DNA of 39,705 nucleotides from Sphaerochaetaceae bacterium. GTDB lineage: Bacteria; Spirochaetota; Spirochaetia; Sphaerochaetales; Sphaerochaetaceae. The translations under genes and the position numbers were made by a program. The notes beneath the pieces were generated by a model. It did not search any database. It had not been told where the DNA came from and saw nothing but the letters and a program-made list of their open reading frames with translations. This document shows positions 17,332 through 24,889 of this stretch, piece by piece (positions within the stretch are counted from its first letter, which is position 1; every line of letters starts with the position of its first letter). The stretch spans positions 1 through 39,705 of the forward strand of contig JAILRW010000033.1 of assembly GCA_024698005.1 (NCBI GenBank), in the 5' to 3' direction.

Positions 17332-18246
17332 ATGATGAAAAAAAGAGTTCTATGCGTAATCAACCCAAATTCTTCTAAAGGTAAGGGTTCAAAATATAAA
17401 GAATCTATTGAAAGGGAATTCTCTCTTTTTAATATCGAGACAGTATTTTCTTTTACTGCCTTTAAAGGACATGCAATAGAAATAGCTAGAGAAGGGGCCT
17501 TGAGCGGCTATGATACCATCGTCTGTTGTGGTGGAGATGGTGCTGTAAATGAGGTTGTAAATGGAATCATGCTCTCAAAGCGTCCTATCTCTCTTGGCAT
17601 TATTCCAATAGGGAGAGGAAATGACCTTGCCTGGAGCCTTAATATTCCATCAAACATAAAGAAGGCTGTTTCCCTTATTGCTTCAGGAAAGACCAAGAGT
17701 ATAGATCTTGGATATCTTGTAGGGGACGAGTGTCCAGAAGGACGATATTTTGCAAATGGAGCGGGGCTTGGATTTGAGGCGATCATAAATAGTAGGGCAT
17801 CCTCATATAAACATGTCAGTGGAATGCCTAGCTACTTCTTGGGCCTCGTATCCTCTCTGATCCACCTTCCATCCCCGTACGATTTGACCATAGAGCTTGA
17901 AACAGGAAAAAGAAGGATCAAAACACAGCAGATGTCTTTTAGCAATGGTAGAAGAATGGGTTCTGCTTTCCTGCTTGGGCCAAATGCAAAGATGGATGAC
18001 GGTCTACTTGATCTGAGCTACGCAAACAGATGTGTTCATCATCTTGAGCTTTTGAAACTTGTCATCGCATTCCTTCGTGGTCGTCAACTTGAGCTGGATC
18101 TTATGGAGAGTGAAAGGATAAAAAGAATTGACATATGTGATGCGTCTGGAGGCATGCTTGTTCAAGCTGACGGCGAAGAAATAGGCCGAGAAATGAAAAG
18201 GCTCTCTGTAGAGATAGTTCCTTGTGCCATAAATATATTCATGTAA
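17332..18246 (+). CDS. lipid kinase, diacylglycerol kinase catalytic domain (DagK/YegS/BmrU-like)
   Basis: The 304-residue protein phosphorylates diacylglycerol or a related lipid with ATP. The N-terminal domain has VINPNSSKGKG near residue 9, the nucleotide-binding GGDGAVNEVVNG near residue 65 (G-G-D-G-x-x-N-E-V), and IPIGRGNDLAW. A beta-sandwich C-terminal domain carries MDDGLLDL and QADGEE. There are no membrane segments, as is normal for this peripheral enzyme. It is divergent from the MATE operon across 84 bases. ATG codons at 17332 and 17335 are both possible starts. Confidence 0.92.
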   Translation: MMKKRVLCVINPNSSKGKGSKYKESIEREFSLFNIETVFSFTAFKGHAIEIAREGALSGYDTIVCCGGDGAVNEVVNGIMLSKRPISLGIIPIGRGNDLAWSLNIPSNIKKAVSLIASGKTKSIDLGYLVGDECPEGRYFANGAGLGFEAIINSRASSYKHVSGMPSYFLGLVSSLIHLPSPYDLTIELETGKRRIKTQQMSFSNGRRMGSAFLLGPNAKMDDGLLDLSYANRCVHHLELLKLVIAFLRGRQLELDLMESERIKRIDICDASGGMLVQADGEEIGREMKRLSVEIVPCAINIFM

Positions 18247-18393
18247 AAATTGATGGAAAGCAAAAAAAGTGGCAAATAAAAAATAATTTGTTATTATAAA
18301 AGAATTTAACACCACTTAACTTTTAGTTGACTTCTTAGTTTTTAGGTATTATTCTTTAAACTGCCTTTATATGCGGCAAAATAGGAGTTTTCC
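18247..18393 (+). other. intergenic leader of the glycosidase gene
   Basis: This AT-rich stretch contains no hairpin terminator that I can support. The ribosome binding site ATAGGAG (18381-18387) lies six bases before a TTG start codon. Confidence 0.5.
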
Positions 18394-19818
18394 TTGGTAA
18401 AAGATTTAGTTCCTTGCGTACATTTTTATGATCAGGACTTTGTAGATATGTATGATCGCACATGGGTCTGGTTGGAAGAAAGTTGGAATAAAGAGAAGAA
18501 CACAGAGCTCTTCCCTGACGGACTTCTTACATCTGCAGACGGCGAATCTATCAATCTATTCGACTCATGTCTCTCTGCCCTGTCACTTTCATACAGCAAC
18601 CAGAACTTCGATGCCTACTCCATGATAGATTTTTTCTACAAGCAGCAGGAAGAGGACGGCAGGATTGCCGAAACATATTCTCTTGAGACTTTTCAGCCAA
18701 TAGTCACAGAATCAAATCCTCTTGGTGTCTCTACTCCTCTCCTCCCTTTTGTAGAGTTCATTTTCTATCATAAGATTGGAAACAAGAAGAGATTGAAGGA
18801 GATCGTTATTCACCTCGAGAAGTACCTCGCCTGGATCAGTGAGAATTTCTTGAGATCTAACGGACTCTATTCTGTTCCTTACGAAGCTTGTCACTTGGGC
18901 AATGTGCCTAGAGAAGGAGCAGAATATACAATAGATTTCAATGCACAGATGGCTGCTGCTGCACTCTACATGTCCTCAATAGGAGATATCCTTAATGATA
19001 AGGAGCTCTCTTTTAGGTACAAAAGACAGTATTTCTCTCTCAAGACCCGTATCAATAGCATGATGTGGGATGATGAGACACATTTCTACTATGATCTGGA
19101 TAAGGATGAGAATCACATTTGTAACAAGCATATCGGTTCCTACTGGACACTGTTTGCTGAGATTCCTAATGATGAGTACTCTGAATACCTTATCCAACAG
19201 CTGAAAGATCCAGCAGAGTTCGGAACAGAGAACCCTTTCCCATGTGTTCCTGTTTCCTCTAAGTATTTCAGTGAGTCTGGTGATGGCTATAGAGGTGGTG
19301 TTGTTCCTTTCTATACCTATATGGTAATCAAGGGACTCATGAAATATGGTGCTTTTGTCTATGCGCGTGATTGTGCAATCAGACACATGTACTTCGTCCT
19401 CGATACTCTCCATCCAGACGGAGATACTGTTGGTGATGTATGGGAAGCATACAAGCCTAATAATGAAGGTTTCTCAGTCTGTACAGATGGTTCATTTGAG
19501 AACAGAAAGAGACATCTCCCAATGCTTGGCCTCGTTACAATAACAATGATGGTCGAGAATATCATTGGCCTTGAAATCTCTCTGCCAAGAAAGACAGTAG
19601 ATTGGGTAATGCCAGCGCTGGAAGCAATGGGTATCGAGAAGCTTTCTCTCAAGAGGAATAACATCACAATCCTGTCAAATAAGAATATCAGGGGTTGGGA
19701 AATCAGACTCGAGAGCGAAAAGCTCTATTACTTCTCAATTGAAATACTCGATGAGCAGAAAAAGAAGACACTTCCAATACCATCAGGAAAGTGCTCGATG
19801 CTGATTGATAAGATCTGA
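18394..19818 (+). CDS. six-hairpin glycosidase, GH63/trehalase-like
   Basis: This is a 474-residue, alpha-helix-rich protein of the (alpha/alpha)6 barrel type. Recognisable segments are the DFNAQMAAAALYMSSI helix pair, GSYWTLFAEIP, and GYRGGVVPFYTYMVIKGL, which corresponds to the GYWRGPVWPPTNYLV-like motif of GH37/GH63 enzymes. WEAYKPNNEGF may carry a catalytic glutamate. In the RGG motif the usual tryptophan is a tyrosine-containing GDGYRGG. The substrate is likely an alpha-glucoside or alpha-mannoside, but that is not resolved. There is no signal peptide, so it is cytoplasmic. Translation starts at TTG with ATAGGAG six bases before it. A short beta-strand tail follows the barrel. Confidence 0.75.
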   Translation: MVKDLVPCVHFYDQDFVDMYDRTWVWLEESWNKEKNTELFPDGLLTSADGESINLFDSCLSALSLSYSNQNFDAYSMIDFFYKQQEEDGRIAETYSLETFQPIVTESNPLGVSTPLLPFVEFIFYHKIGNKKRLKEIVIHLEKYLAWISENFLRSNGLYSVPYEACHLGNVPREGAEYTIDFNAQMAAAALYMSSIGDILNDKELSFRYKRQYFSLKTRINSMMWDDETHFYYDLDKDENHICNKHIGSYWTLFAEIPNDEYSEYLIQQLKDPAEFGTENPFPCVPVSSKYFSESGDGYRGGVVPFYTYMVIKGLMKYGAFVYARDCAIRHMYFVLDTLHPDGDTVGDVWEAYKPNNEGFSVCTDGSFENRKRHLPMLGLVTITMMVENIIGLEISLPRKTVDWVMPALEAMGIEKLSLKRNNITILSNKNIRGWEIRLESEKLYYFSIEILDEQKKKTLPIPSGKCSMLIDKI

Positions 19819-19820
19819 AC

Positions 19821-19857
19821 AAAGTAAAAGCTGGAAGAAATTCCAGCTTTACTTTTT
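19821..19857. terminator. bidirectional terminator shared by the glycosidase gene and recR
   Basis: AAAGTAAAAGCTGGAA, loop GAAA, TTCCAGCTTTACTTT forms a long stem with a single bulge and T-runs on both sides. It overlaps the last bases of recR. Confidence 0.88.
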
Positions 19858-20443
19858 ATACATCCATTCTGGCTTTTAATGATATTTCCAAGGTCTTTCT
19901 ATCTACGTATTCAAGATCGCCTCCAACTGGTAATCCTGCAGCAAGCCTTGTGATCTTTATATTGCTATCCTTGAACATCCTCTTGATGTAGAGAGCTGTT
20001 ATATCTCCCTCTTCATTTGGGTTTGTTGCAATAATTATCTCTTTGAAGGAACCCTCTTCGATTCTCTTCCTTAGAGAAGAAAATGATAGCTGATCTGGAC
20101 CAATTGAATTGAGTGGACTTATAGCTCCACCCAGGACATGGAAGAGTCCTGAATAAATGCCAGAGTTCTGGATAGTAATTACATCCTGGCTCTGCTCGAC
20201 GACACACATTACGCTTCTGTCCCTTCTTTCATCTTGGCAGATAGGGCATGGATCTGTTTCTGTAAAGGCACCACATATTGGGCATCTGTGAATCTTATCT
20301 TGTAGTGTAGCGATAGCCTCGCCGAGTCTTTTGTTGTAATTTGGGTCTGTGCCGATCAGACGATAAGTCATTCTTGCGGCACTCTTGCCTCCAATACCAG
20401 GAAGGCGAGAAAGCAGTTTTATAAGATCATCTATTGCATCCAT
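19856..20443 (-). CDS. recR: recombination protein RecR
   Basis: RecR works with RecO and RecF to load RecA at gaps. The 195-residue protein has the N-terminal helix-hairpin-helix (LSRLPGIGGKSAARMTYRL), the C4 zinc motif CPICGAFTETDPCPIC, and a Toprim domain ending in a Walker B-like ARMDV tail. It is normal in length. It lies 13 bases downstream of dnaX on the same strand, the classic dnaX-recR arrangement, although the small YbaB gene that often sits between them is missing. Confidence 0.97.
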   Translation of the reverse strand: MDAIDDLIKLLSRLPGIGGKSAARMTYRLIGTDPNYNKRLGEAIATLQDKIHRCPICGAFTETDPCPICQDERRDRSVMCVVEQSQDVITIQNSGIYSGLFHVLGGAISPLNSIGPDQLSFSSLRKRIEEGSFKEIIIATNPNEEGDITALYIKRMFKDSNIKITRLAAGLPVGGDLEYVDRKTLEISLKARMDV

Positions 20444-20456
20444 TATGTTTCAATTC

Positions 20457-22190
20457 CTAAAAATTATTGTTTCTTGAGAAGGAAGGATTATTATCTGTCT
20501 CTTCAAAGACAACACTTCCTCTGAAATCTCTGGCAATACGCTCCATTATAGGGTTTGAGACCTTTTTGGGACCTTCCAAAGAGGTGGCTGTAATATCTCC
20601 CTCATATTTGGCTATCTCTTGCAGACCTTTCTTGACAACCCTCATGTTGTTACGGAGCATTGCTGCTGATTTGTCAGTCTTTACCCTGAGCTCAAGAATT
20701 CCATTGTTGTTTATAAAAAGAGAGGAAACCTCATTCAAAGCACTGCCAATAGAGAAGTCGCCACCTTCAAGAAGCCTGTCTGCAAGGTTGTAAATATCTT
20801 CCATTGTTGGAGCTTTTAAAGCAGGAGTATTTTCTTCTTCCTCTTCCTCTTCTTCGTTGTCAGTATAGATTGCCGCAGCAACCTTACTTGGGGCTACTGG
20901 AGCTGTTTCAGGTTCCTTTTCTTCTGCTATCCTCTCGTTCTTTGGAGCTTCAAGAATTTGCTGCTTTACAGGTTCTTCAGTTTTTTTTTCTTCTATCTTG
21001 ACTGTGACAGTGTTCTGGACAACCTCTTTGACGACGGTAGCCTTTCCGTTTATCACATTCTCTCTCATCTCATCGAGCTTTCTAACAAGCTCCTCAGGTG
21101 TTGAGAGGTCTCTAAGAGAGGAGAGCCGAGAGATAAAGAGTTCAAGCTCAAAACGAGGAGAGATAGAGTAGCGGATCTCTCTGTAAAGCTGCAAGAGGGT
21201 TCTCATGGCAGCTTCAAGCTGAGCAACAGACAAAAGCTTTACCAGCTCCTGTGGGATGTCTTCGCTTCTCATATTCAAAAGCTCTTCATCGACAATGCCT
21301 TCCTTTACAAACAGGAGGGCTCTGAAGAAGTCTGTAAAGCTCTTAATGCACTGCTCGACAGAAAGGCCTTCTGAGAGGATGCCTGCAAGATCCTTGATAG
21401 CGTTTTGTCTCTGACCAGAAATTGCCATGGCAATGATATTTGAAATCTTGTCGGCAGATACAATACCAAGCTTGTCCCTGATGCCTGCCAATGTGATTCT
21501 ATTTCCAGAGAAAGATGCGACCTGATCAAAGAGAGTATAGGCATCTCTCATAGAACCAGTTGCTTCCTTTGCAATCCAGAAGAGGGCATCATCATCTGCT
21601 TCAATTCCCATCTCTTCTGCAGCTTCCTTCAGGCAGCCCTTAATGGCGTGCAGAGGGATGAGCTGGAAATGGAACTGCTGACAGCGACTTCTTATAGTAG
21701 CAGGAACCTTCTGAAGCTCTGTGGTTGCAAAGATGAAGATGATATATTCTGGTGGTTCTTCAATGGTCTTCAAAAGCGCATTGAAGGCGCTGTTTGAAAG
21801 CATGTGAACCTCGTCGATGATGTAAATCTTGTATCTAGAAGCCTGAGGAGGGAAGAGAACTTCGTCTTTGATAACTCTGATATCATTGACACTTGTATTT
21901 GAAGCACCGTCAATTTCGATAACATCGACAGCAGAGCCTGCTGTAATTTCTTTACAGTTATCACACTCACCACAAGGGTGTGCAGTAGGGCCATTCTTAC
22001 AATTTAATGCCTTGGCAAGAAGACGAGCAGAGGAGGTCTTTCCAACTCCTCTAGGACCAGAGAATAGATATGCATGGGCAATCCTGCCACTTTCGATAGC
22101 ATTCTCTATTGTGGAGACTACAAACTCCTGTCCTACAAGCTTCTCAAAAGCCTGTGGTCTTTTTCTGGTTGCTGTTACTTCGTATGCCAT
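20457..22190 (-). CDS. dnaX: DNA polymerase III subunits gamma and tau
   Basis: DnaX is the clamp-loader ATPase. The 577-residue protein has Walker A (SGPRGVGKTSS, near residue 45), a zinc module (C...CGECDNC), Walker B (IIDEVHMLS), and sensor residues in SRCQQF, followed by domain III. Past residue about 375 there is a low-complexity, acidic linker (with DNEEEEEEEEN near 445) and a short C-terminal tau-specific domain. A nine-A run spans codons 401-404; losing or gaining one A leads to an immediate stop, so a gamma form of about 404-407 residues is likely. It is co-transcribed with recR. Confidence 0.96.
   Translation of the reverse strand: MAYEVTATRKRPQAFEKLVGQEFVVSTIENAIESGRIAHAYLFSGPRGVGKTSSARLLAKALNCKNGPTAHPCGECDNCKEITAGSAVDVIEIDGASNTSVNDIRVIKDEVLFPPQASRYKIYIIDEVHMLSNSAFNALLKTIEEPPEYIIFIFATTELQKVPATIRSRCQQFHFQLIPLHAIKGCLKEAAEEMGIEADDDALFWIAKEATGSMRDAYTLFDQVASFSGNRITLAGIRDKLGIVSADKISNIIAMAISGQRQNAIKDLAGILSEGLSVEQCIKSFTDFFRALLFVKEGIVDEELLNMRSEDIPQELVKLLSVAQLEAAMRTLLQLYREIRYSISPRFELELFISRLSSLRDLSTPEELVRKLDEMRENVINGKATVVKEVVQNTVTVKIEEKKTEEPVKQQILEAPKNERIAEEKEPETAPVAPSKVAAAIYTDNEEEEEEEENTPALKAPTMEDIYNLADRLLEGGDFSIGSALNEVSSLFINNNGILELRVKTDKSAAMLRNNMRVVKKGLQEIAKYEGDITATSLEGPKKVSNPIMERIARDFRGSVVFEETDNNPSFSRNNNF
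20981..20989 (-). promoter_or_regulatory. candidate slippery A9 run in dnaX for gamma synthesis
   Basis: The coding strand reads GAAGAAAAAAAAACTG across codons 400-404. With ten As the frame becomes AAC-TGA (stop, 404 residues). With eight As it continues CTG-AAG-AAC-CTG-TAA (stop, 407 residues). Thermus thermophilus dnaX makes gamma by slippage on a comparable A9 run. Here the position, just after the clamp-loader core, fits a functional gamma. Confidence 0.6.
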
Positions 22191-22233
22191 ATTGAATATG
22201 ATACCAAAATATCAAAAAGCAAGCTATATTAGT

Positions 22234-23505
22234 TTACTCTTCGTCGACCTTCTGGACAAAGATTACAGAAAGAACTCTTCTTCCCTTAGTTCTGACAACT
22301 CTGAAGCGTCCAAGGGAGGTCTCTATAACGTCATTCTTCTGTAATAGTTTCTCTGATTCGTTCATCAGATAGGCAGCGACAGTCTCACCTTTATCCTCCT
22401 GATCTTCAGGGAATTCAAGATTGAGTTCATCTGTGAATCTTAGAAGAGGAGTTTCAGCTTCTACCATGAACCACTTCTCACCCTGGACAGACCTTGAAAG
22501 CGGTCTTATTGGTTCTGGTTTTTCTGTCTCATGTTCATCATACATTTCACCAAAAAGCTGTTCGACGACATCCTCCATACAGATGATACCGGCAAAAGAA
22601 CCGTACTCGTCTATGATAAAAGCCATCTGCTGCTTGGAGCGCTGGAATTCCAAGAAGAGGTCGTCAATATGCAAGGTTTCAGGGACAAAGAGAGGTTTTC
22701 TTGCATACAGCTTGATAGGTTCCTCTTCCTTGTTGTCCACAATAGCTCTGAGAACATCACGGACTCGAATTATTCCTGTGATATCATCTAAAGAATCTCT
22801 ATAGAGAGGGATTCTGGAAAAACCGGAATCCACTATTTTTGCTAGAGCATCTGAAAGGGGAGTGTCCTCATTAAGGCGGAATACTTCACTTCTGTGGGTC
22901 ATGATGGTTCTTACCTGAGTTTCAGAGAAGTGGAGAACCTTTTCCATCAGTCCTGACTCATATTCATCAAGAACACCCTCATCTTCTGCAGTATCTACAA
23001 TATGACGAATGCCTTCCAAACTAGTCTCTTTCTTCTTCTTTCCTCTGGAAAACGCCTTGCTGATTTCGTTGGAAAGACTCTTGAAAATTATAACAAGAGG
23101 AAAAAGAAGGATTGTCAGAATCCTTATAGGAATCGCCATTTCAATTGCAATCTTGATGTTGTGGATGATTGCAATCTGTTTAGGTGTAATTTCGCCGAAA
23201 ATAAGAATAAGCAAAGTGAGAATACCAGTAGCATAACCAACATAGGCATTGCCGAGGTACTCGATAGTGAAGCTAGTTACCAGTGCGGAAACAGAGATGT
23301 TTACTATATTGTTTCCGATCAAGATTGTTGTTAACAACAAATCGGGATGGGAAGCAAGATAGTTTGCATTCTTTGCCTTACTTCCCTTCCTCTCTTCAAG
23401 TTCTTTCTTCTGGATCAGAGACAAAGAGGTGAATGCAGTTTCTGTTCCAGAGAAGATTGCAGAAAGAATTATAAGTATTACTGTGATAAATAGCTTCAGT
23501 GTCAT
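22234..23505 (-). CDS. CNNM/CBS-domain membrane protein (CorB/TlyC-like)
   Basis: The 423-residue protein has an N-terminal CNNM (DUF21) transmembrane domain of about four hydrophobic segments (residues 1-135, with IFSGTETAFTSL and GNNIVNI), then a tandem CBS domain pair (about 200-330), and a C-terminal CorC/HlyC transporter-associated domain. This family handles Mg2+ or Co2+ export; in spirochaetes the soluble relatives are annotated as hemolysin TlyC without good evidence for haemolysis. The region from 22191 to 22233 separates it from dnaX on the same strand. Start at ATG 23505. Confidence 0.92.
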   Translation of the reverse strand: MTLKLFITVILIILSAIFSGTETAFTSLSLIQKKELEERKGSKAKNANYLASHPDLLLTTILIGNNIVNISVSALVTSFTIEYLGNAYVGYATGILTLLILIFGEITPKQIAIIHNIKIAIEMAIPIRILTILLFPLVIIFKSLSNEISKAFSRGKKKKETSLEGIRHIVDTAEDEGVLDEYESGLMEKVLHFSETQVRTIMTHRSEVFRLNEDTPLSDALAKIVDSGFSRIPLYRDSLDDITGIIRVRDVLRAIVDNKEEEPIKLYARKPLFVPETLHIDDLFLEFQRSKQQMAFIIDEYGSFAGIICMEDVVEQLFGEMYDEHETEKPEPIRPLSRSVQGEKWFMVEAETPLLRFTDELNLEFPEDQEDKGETVAAYLMNESEKLLQKNDVIETSLGRFRVVRTKGRRVLSVIFVQKVDEE

Positions 23506-23530
23506 GATTTTTTATTCTAAGCCAGATTAT

Positions 23531-23554
23531 AAAAACCGGCAACAAATGAGCCGG
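23531..23554 (-). terminator. terminator of the SRP RNA
   Basis: CCGGC (minus strand), loop TCATTTGTT, GCCGG is followed by TTTTTATAA. Confidence 0.75.
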
Positions 23555-23628
23555 GTCACATATAACAGCCTCTGACCGTTGCTACATTCCTGTCCTGGCG
23601 GGGTTGGGAGGAGTACATTGCCCGGGAT
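23550..23628 (-). ncRNA. ffs: signal recognition particle RNA, small bacterial (4.5S) type
   Basis: On the minus strand the apical domain reads GCCAGGACAGGAATGTAGCAAC. It has a GGAA tetraloop closed by CA/UG and the asymmetric loops CAGG and AGCA that bind Ffh. Flanking CCGGG/CCCGG arms close the hairpin. The ends are approximate. A terminator (CCGGC...GCCGG then TTTTT, plus-strand 23531-23554) overlaps the 3' arm. It lies just downstream of a tRNA-Ser gene and may be co-transcribed with it. Confidence 0.82.
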
Positions 23629-23648
23629 CTGTCACCGGAAATAAAAAA

Positions 23649-23734
23649 CGGAGAGGGGGGGATTCGAACCCCCGAAGGCTTTTGACCTTACACGACTTCC
23701 AATCGTGCACCTTCGACCACTCGGACACCTCTCC
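23649..23734 (-). tRNA. tRNA-Ser(GGA)
   Basis: An 86-base cloverleaf has acceptor GGAGAGG/CCTCTCC, D arm CCGAGTGGTCGAAGG, anticodon loop TTGGAAG (anticodon GGA), the long variable arm expected of serine tRNA, and T arm GGTTCGAATCC. CCA is not encoded. Confidence 0.96.
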
Positions 23735-23754
23735 AAAGTATGTAAAACGTTGTT

Positions 23755-23783
23755 ATAATAAATAATGGTTGAAATTTTATCAA
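23755..23783 (-). promoter_or_regulatory. promoter of tRNA-Ser(GGA)/SRP RNA
   Basis: On the minus strand a -35 box TTGATA (23778-23783) and a -10 box TATTAT (23755-23760) are separated by exactly 17 bases. The -10 box ends about 20 bases before the tRNA 5' end. Confidence 0.55.
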
Positions 23784-23820
23784 TACCTATTTTTAATTTG
23801 ATAATACGAGGAGAAATAAT

Positions 23821-24273
23821 ATGTTAGAAATCGGTTCACTTGCTCCAGATTTTACTTTGTTGGATCAGAATGGAAAGGAACACACACTGTCTTCCTATAG
23901 AGGAAAGAAGGTAATTCTTTATTTCTATCCAAAGGACAACACCTCTGGCTGTACAGCACAGGCCTGTGGTTTCAGAGACAGAATGCCTCAGATTACTGAA
24001 AAGGGTGCAGTAATTCTTGGTGTTAGTAAGGATAGCGTAAAATCACATAAGAAGTTCGAAGATAACTATTCTCTTCCTTTTACTCTTCTTGCAGACACAG
24101 AGCTTGAAGTAATCAAGGCATACGATGTCTGGAAGGAAAAGAATATGTATGGGAAGAAGACCTTTGGTGTTGTAAGAACAACCTATCTTATCGACGAAGA
24201 GGGAAAGATCATAAATGCTCTTGGCAAGGTAAAGGCCAAGGACAATCCTGAGCAGATGCTAGAACTACTTTAA
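23821..24273 (+). CDS. bcp: thioredoxin-dependent peroxiredoxin (Bcp/PrxQ)
   Basis: The 150-residue peroxiredoxin reduces hydroperoxides using thioredoxin. The peroxidatic cysteine is in NTSGCTAQACGF, and the second cysteine five residues later is the usual Bcp resolving residue. YFYPKDNTSGCT and GVSKDSVKSHKKF are typical of the Bcp subfamily. The start follows GAGGAGAAATAAT. The stop overlaps the stop of the convergent Nudix gene within TTAA. Together with the flavodiiron protein it suggests an anaerobe coping with transient oxygen. Confidence 0.95.
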   Translation: MLEIGSLAPDFTLLDQNGKEHTLSSYRGKKVILYFYPKDNTSGCTAQACGFRDRMPQITEKGAVILGVSKDSVKSHKKFEDNYSLPFTLLADTELEVIKAYDVWKEKNMYGKKTFGVVRTTYLIDEEGKIINALGKVKAKDNPEQMLELL

Positions 24274-24827
24274 TTTATATTTAGGCCTAGATAGCTGATC
24301 AGAACTTTTAATCCTTCCAACGGTACGCAGCACCAATCTTCTCTTATCTTTGCGGCTTTAAAGGTCTCTTCTATAGAGAACCAGCGTACTTCATCGACCT
24401 CCTCTTTCTGAAGTTGGAGGTCGTTTATGTTTATAGGCTTATCATAAACAAAGACAAAAGCGGTTTCTCGGTCGTGAAATTCTTCCCCGTGGAAAAACTT
24501 GTCTACCTTGATATCGAAACTACCTGCGCTCTTGAGATCTTTCTTTTCCGCTTTTATTCCAAGCTCCTCTTCCATTTCCCTGAGGGCTGATGTAATAACT
24601 TCATCTCCTGCGTGGATATGACCTGCTGATGAGGTGTCATACTGTCCAGGGAAGGAGTCCTTATCAAGGCTCCTTTTCTGAAGTAGGCACTCATATTTTC
24701 CATCACGTTGTCTTATGACCCATATGTGAGCAGTTCTATGCCTTATGCCTAGTCTATGAGCAGTTGATCTTTCAACTGTCTTTCCGGTAGGCCTTCCTAA
24801 TTCATCCACGATATCAAAGATTTCCAT
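24270..24827 (-). CDS. Nudix hydrolase, Idi/YfcD-like
   Basis: The 185-residue Nudix protein starts MEIFDIVDELGRPTGK, typical of the isopentenyl-diphosphate-isomerase-like group of uncharacterised Nudix hydrolases. The Nudix box is GHIHAGDEVITSALREMEEELGI in outline, with Asp in place of the first Glu and the REMEEELG metal-binding core intact. It should hydrolyse a nucleoside or isoprenoid diphosphate; the substrate is unknown. The ATG has no ribosome binding site and lies about 12 bases after the hairpin of the upstream putP terminator. It ends 4 bases inside bcp. Confidence 0.88.
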   Translation of the reverse strand: MEIFDIVDELGRPTGKTVERSTAHRLGIRHRTAHIWVIRQRDGKYECLLQKRSLDKDSFPGQYDTSSAGHIHAGDEVITSALREMEEELGIKAEKKDLKSAGSFDIKVDKFFHGEEFHDRETAFVFVYDKPININDLQLQKEEVDEVRWFSIEETFKAAKIREDWCCVPLEGLKVLISYLGLNIN

Positions 24828-24828
24828 A

Positions 24829-24869
24829 TGAATAAAAATAGGGTGCTGCAGTAAAAACTACAACACCCT
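24829..24869 (-). terminator. terminator of putP abutting the Nudix start codon
   Basis: On the minus strand AGGGTG...CACCCT closes a stem of up to 13 pairs including wobbles (24840-24869), followed by TATTTTTATTC. The Nudix ATG begins two bases later. Confidence 0.82.
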
Positions 24870-24889
24870 GAGCCTATCTAGAATAAAGA

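Noticed and set aside
20836-20860. Poly-glutamate run in DnaX as a sign of a misassembled or foreign segment
   Set aside because: Acidic low-complexity linkers are common between DnaX domain III and the tau tail, and the frame is continuous.
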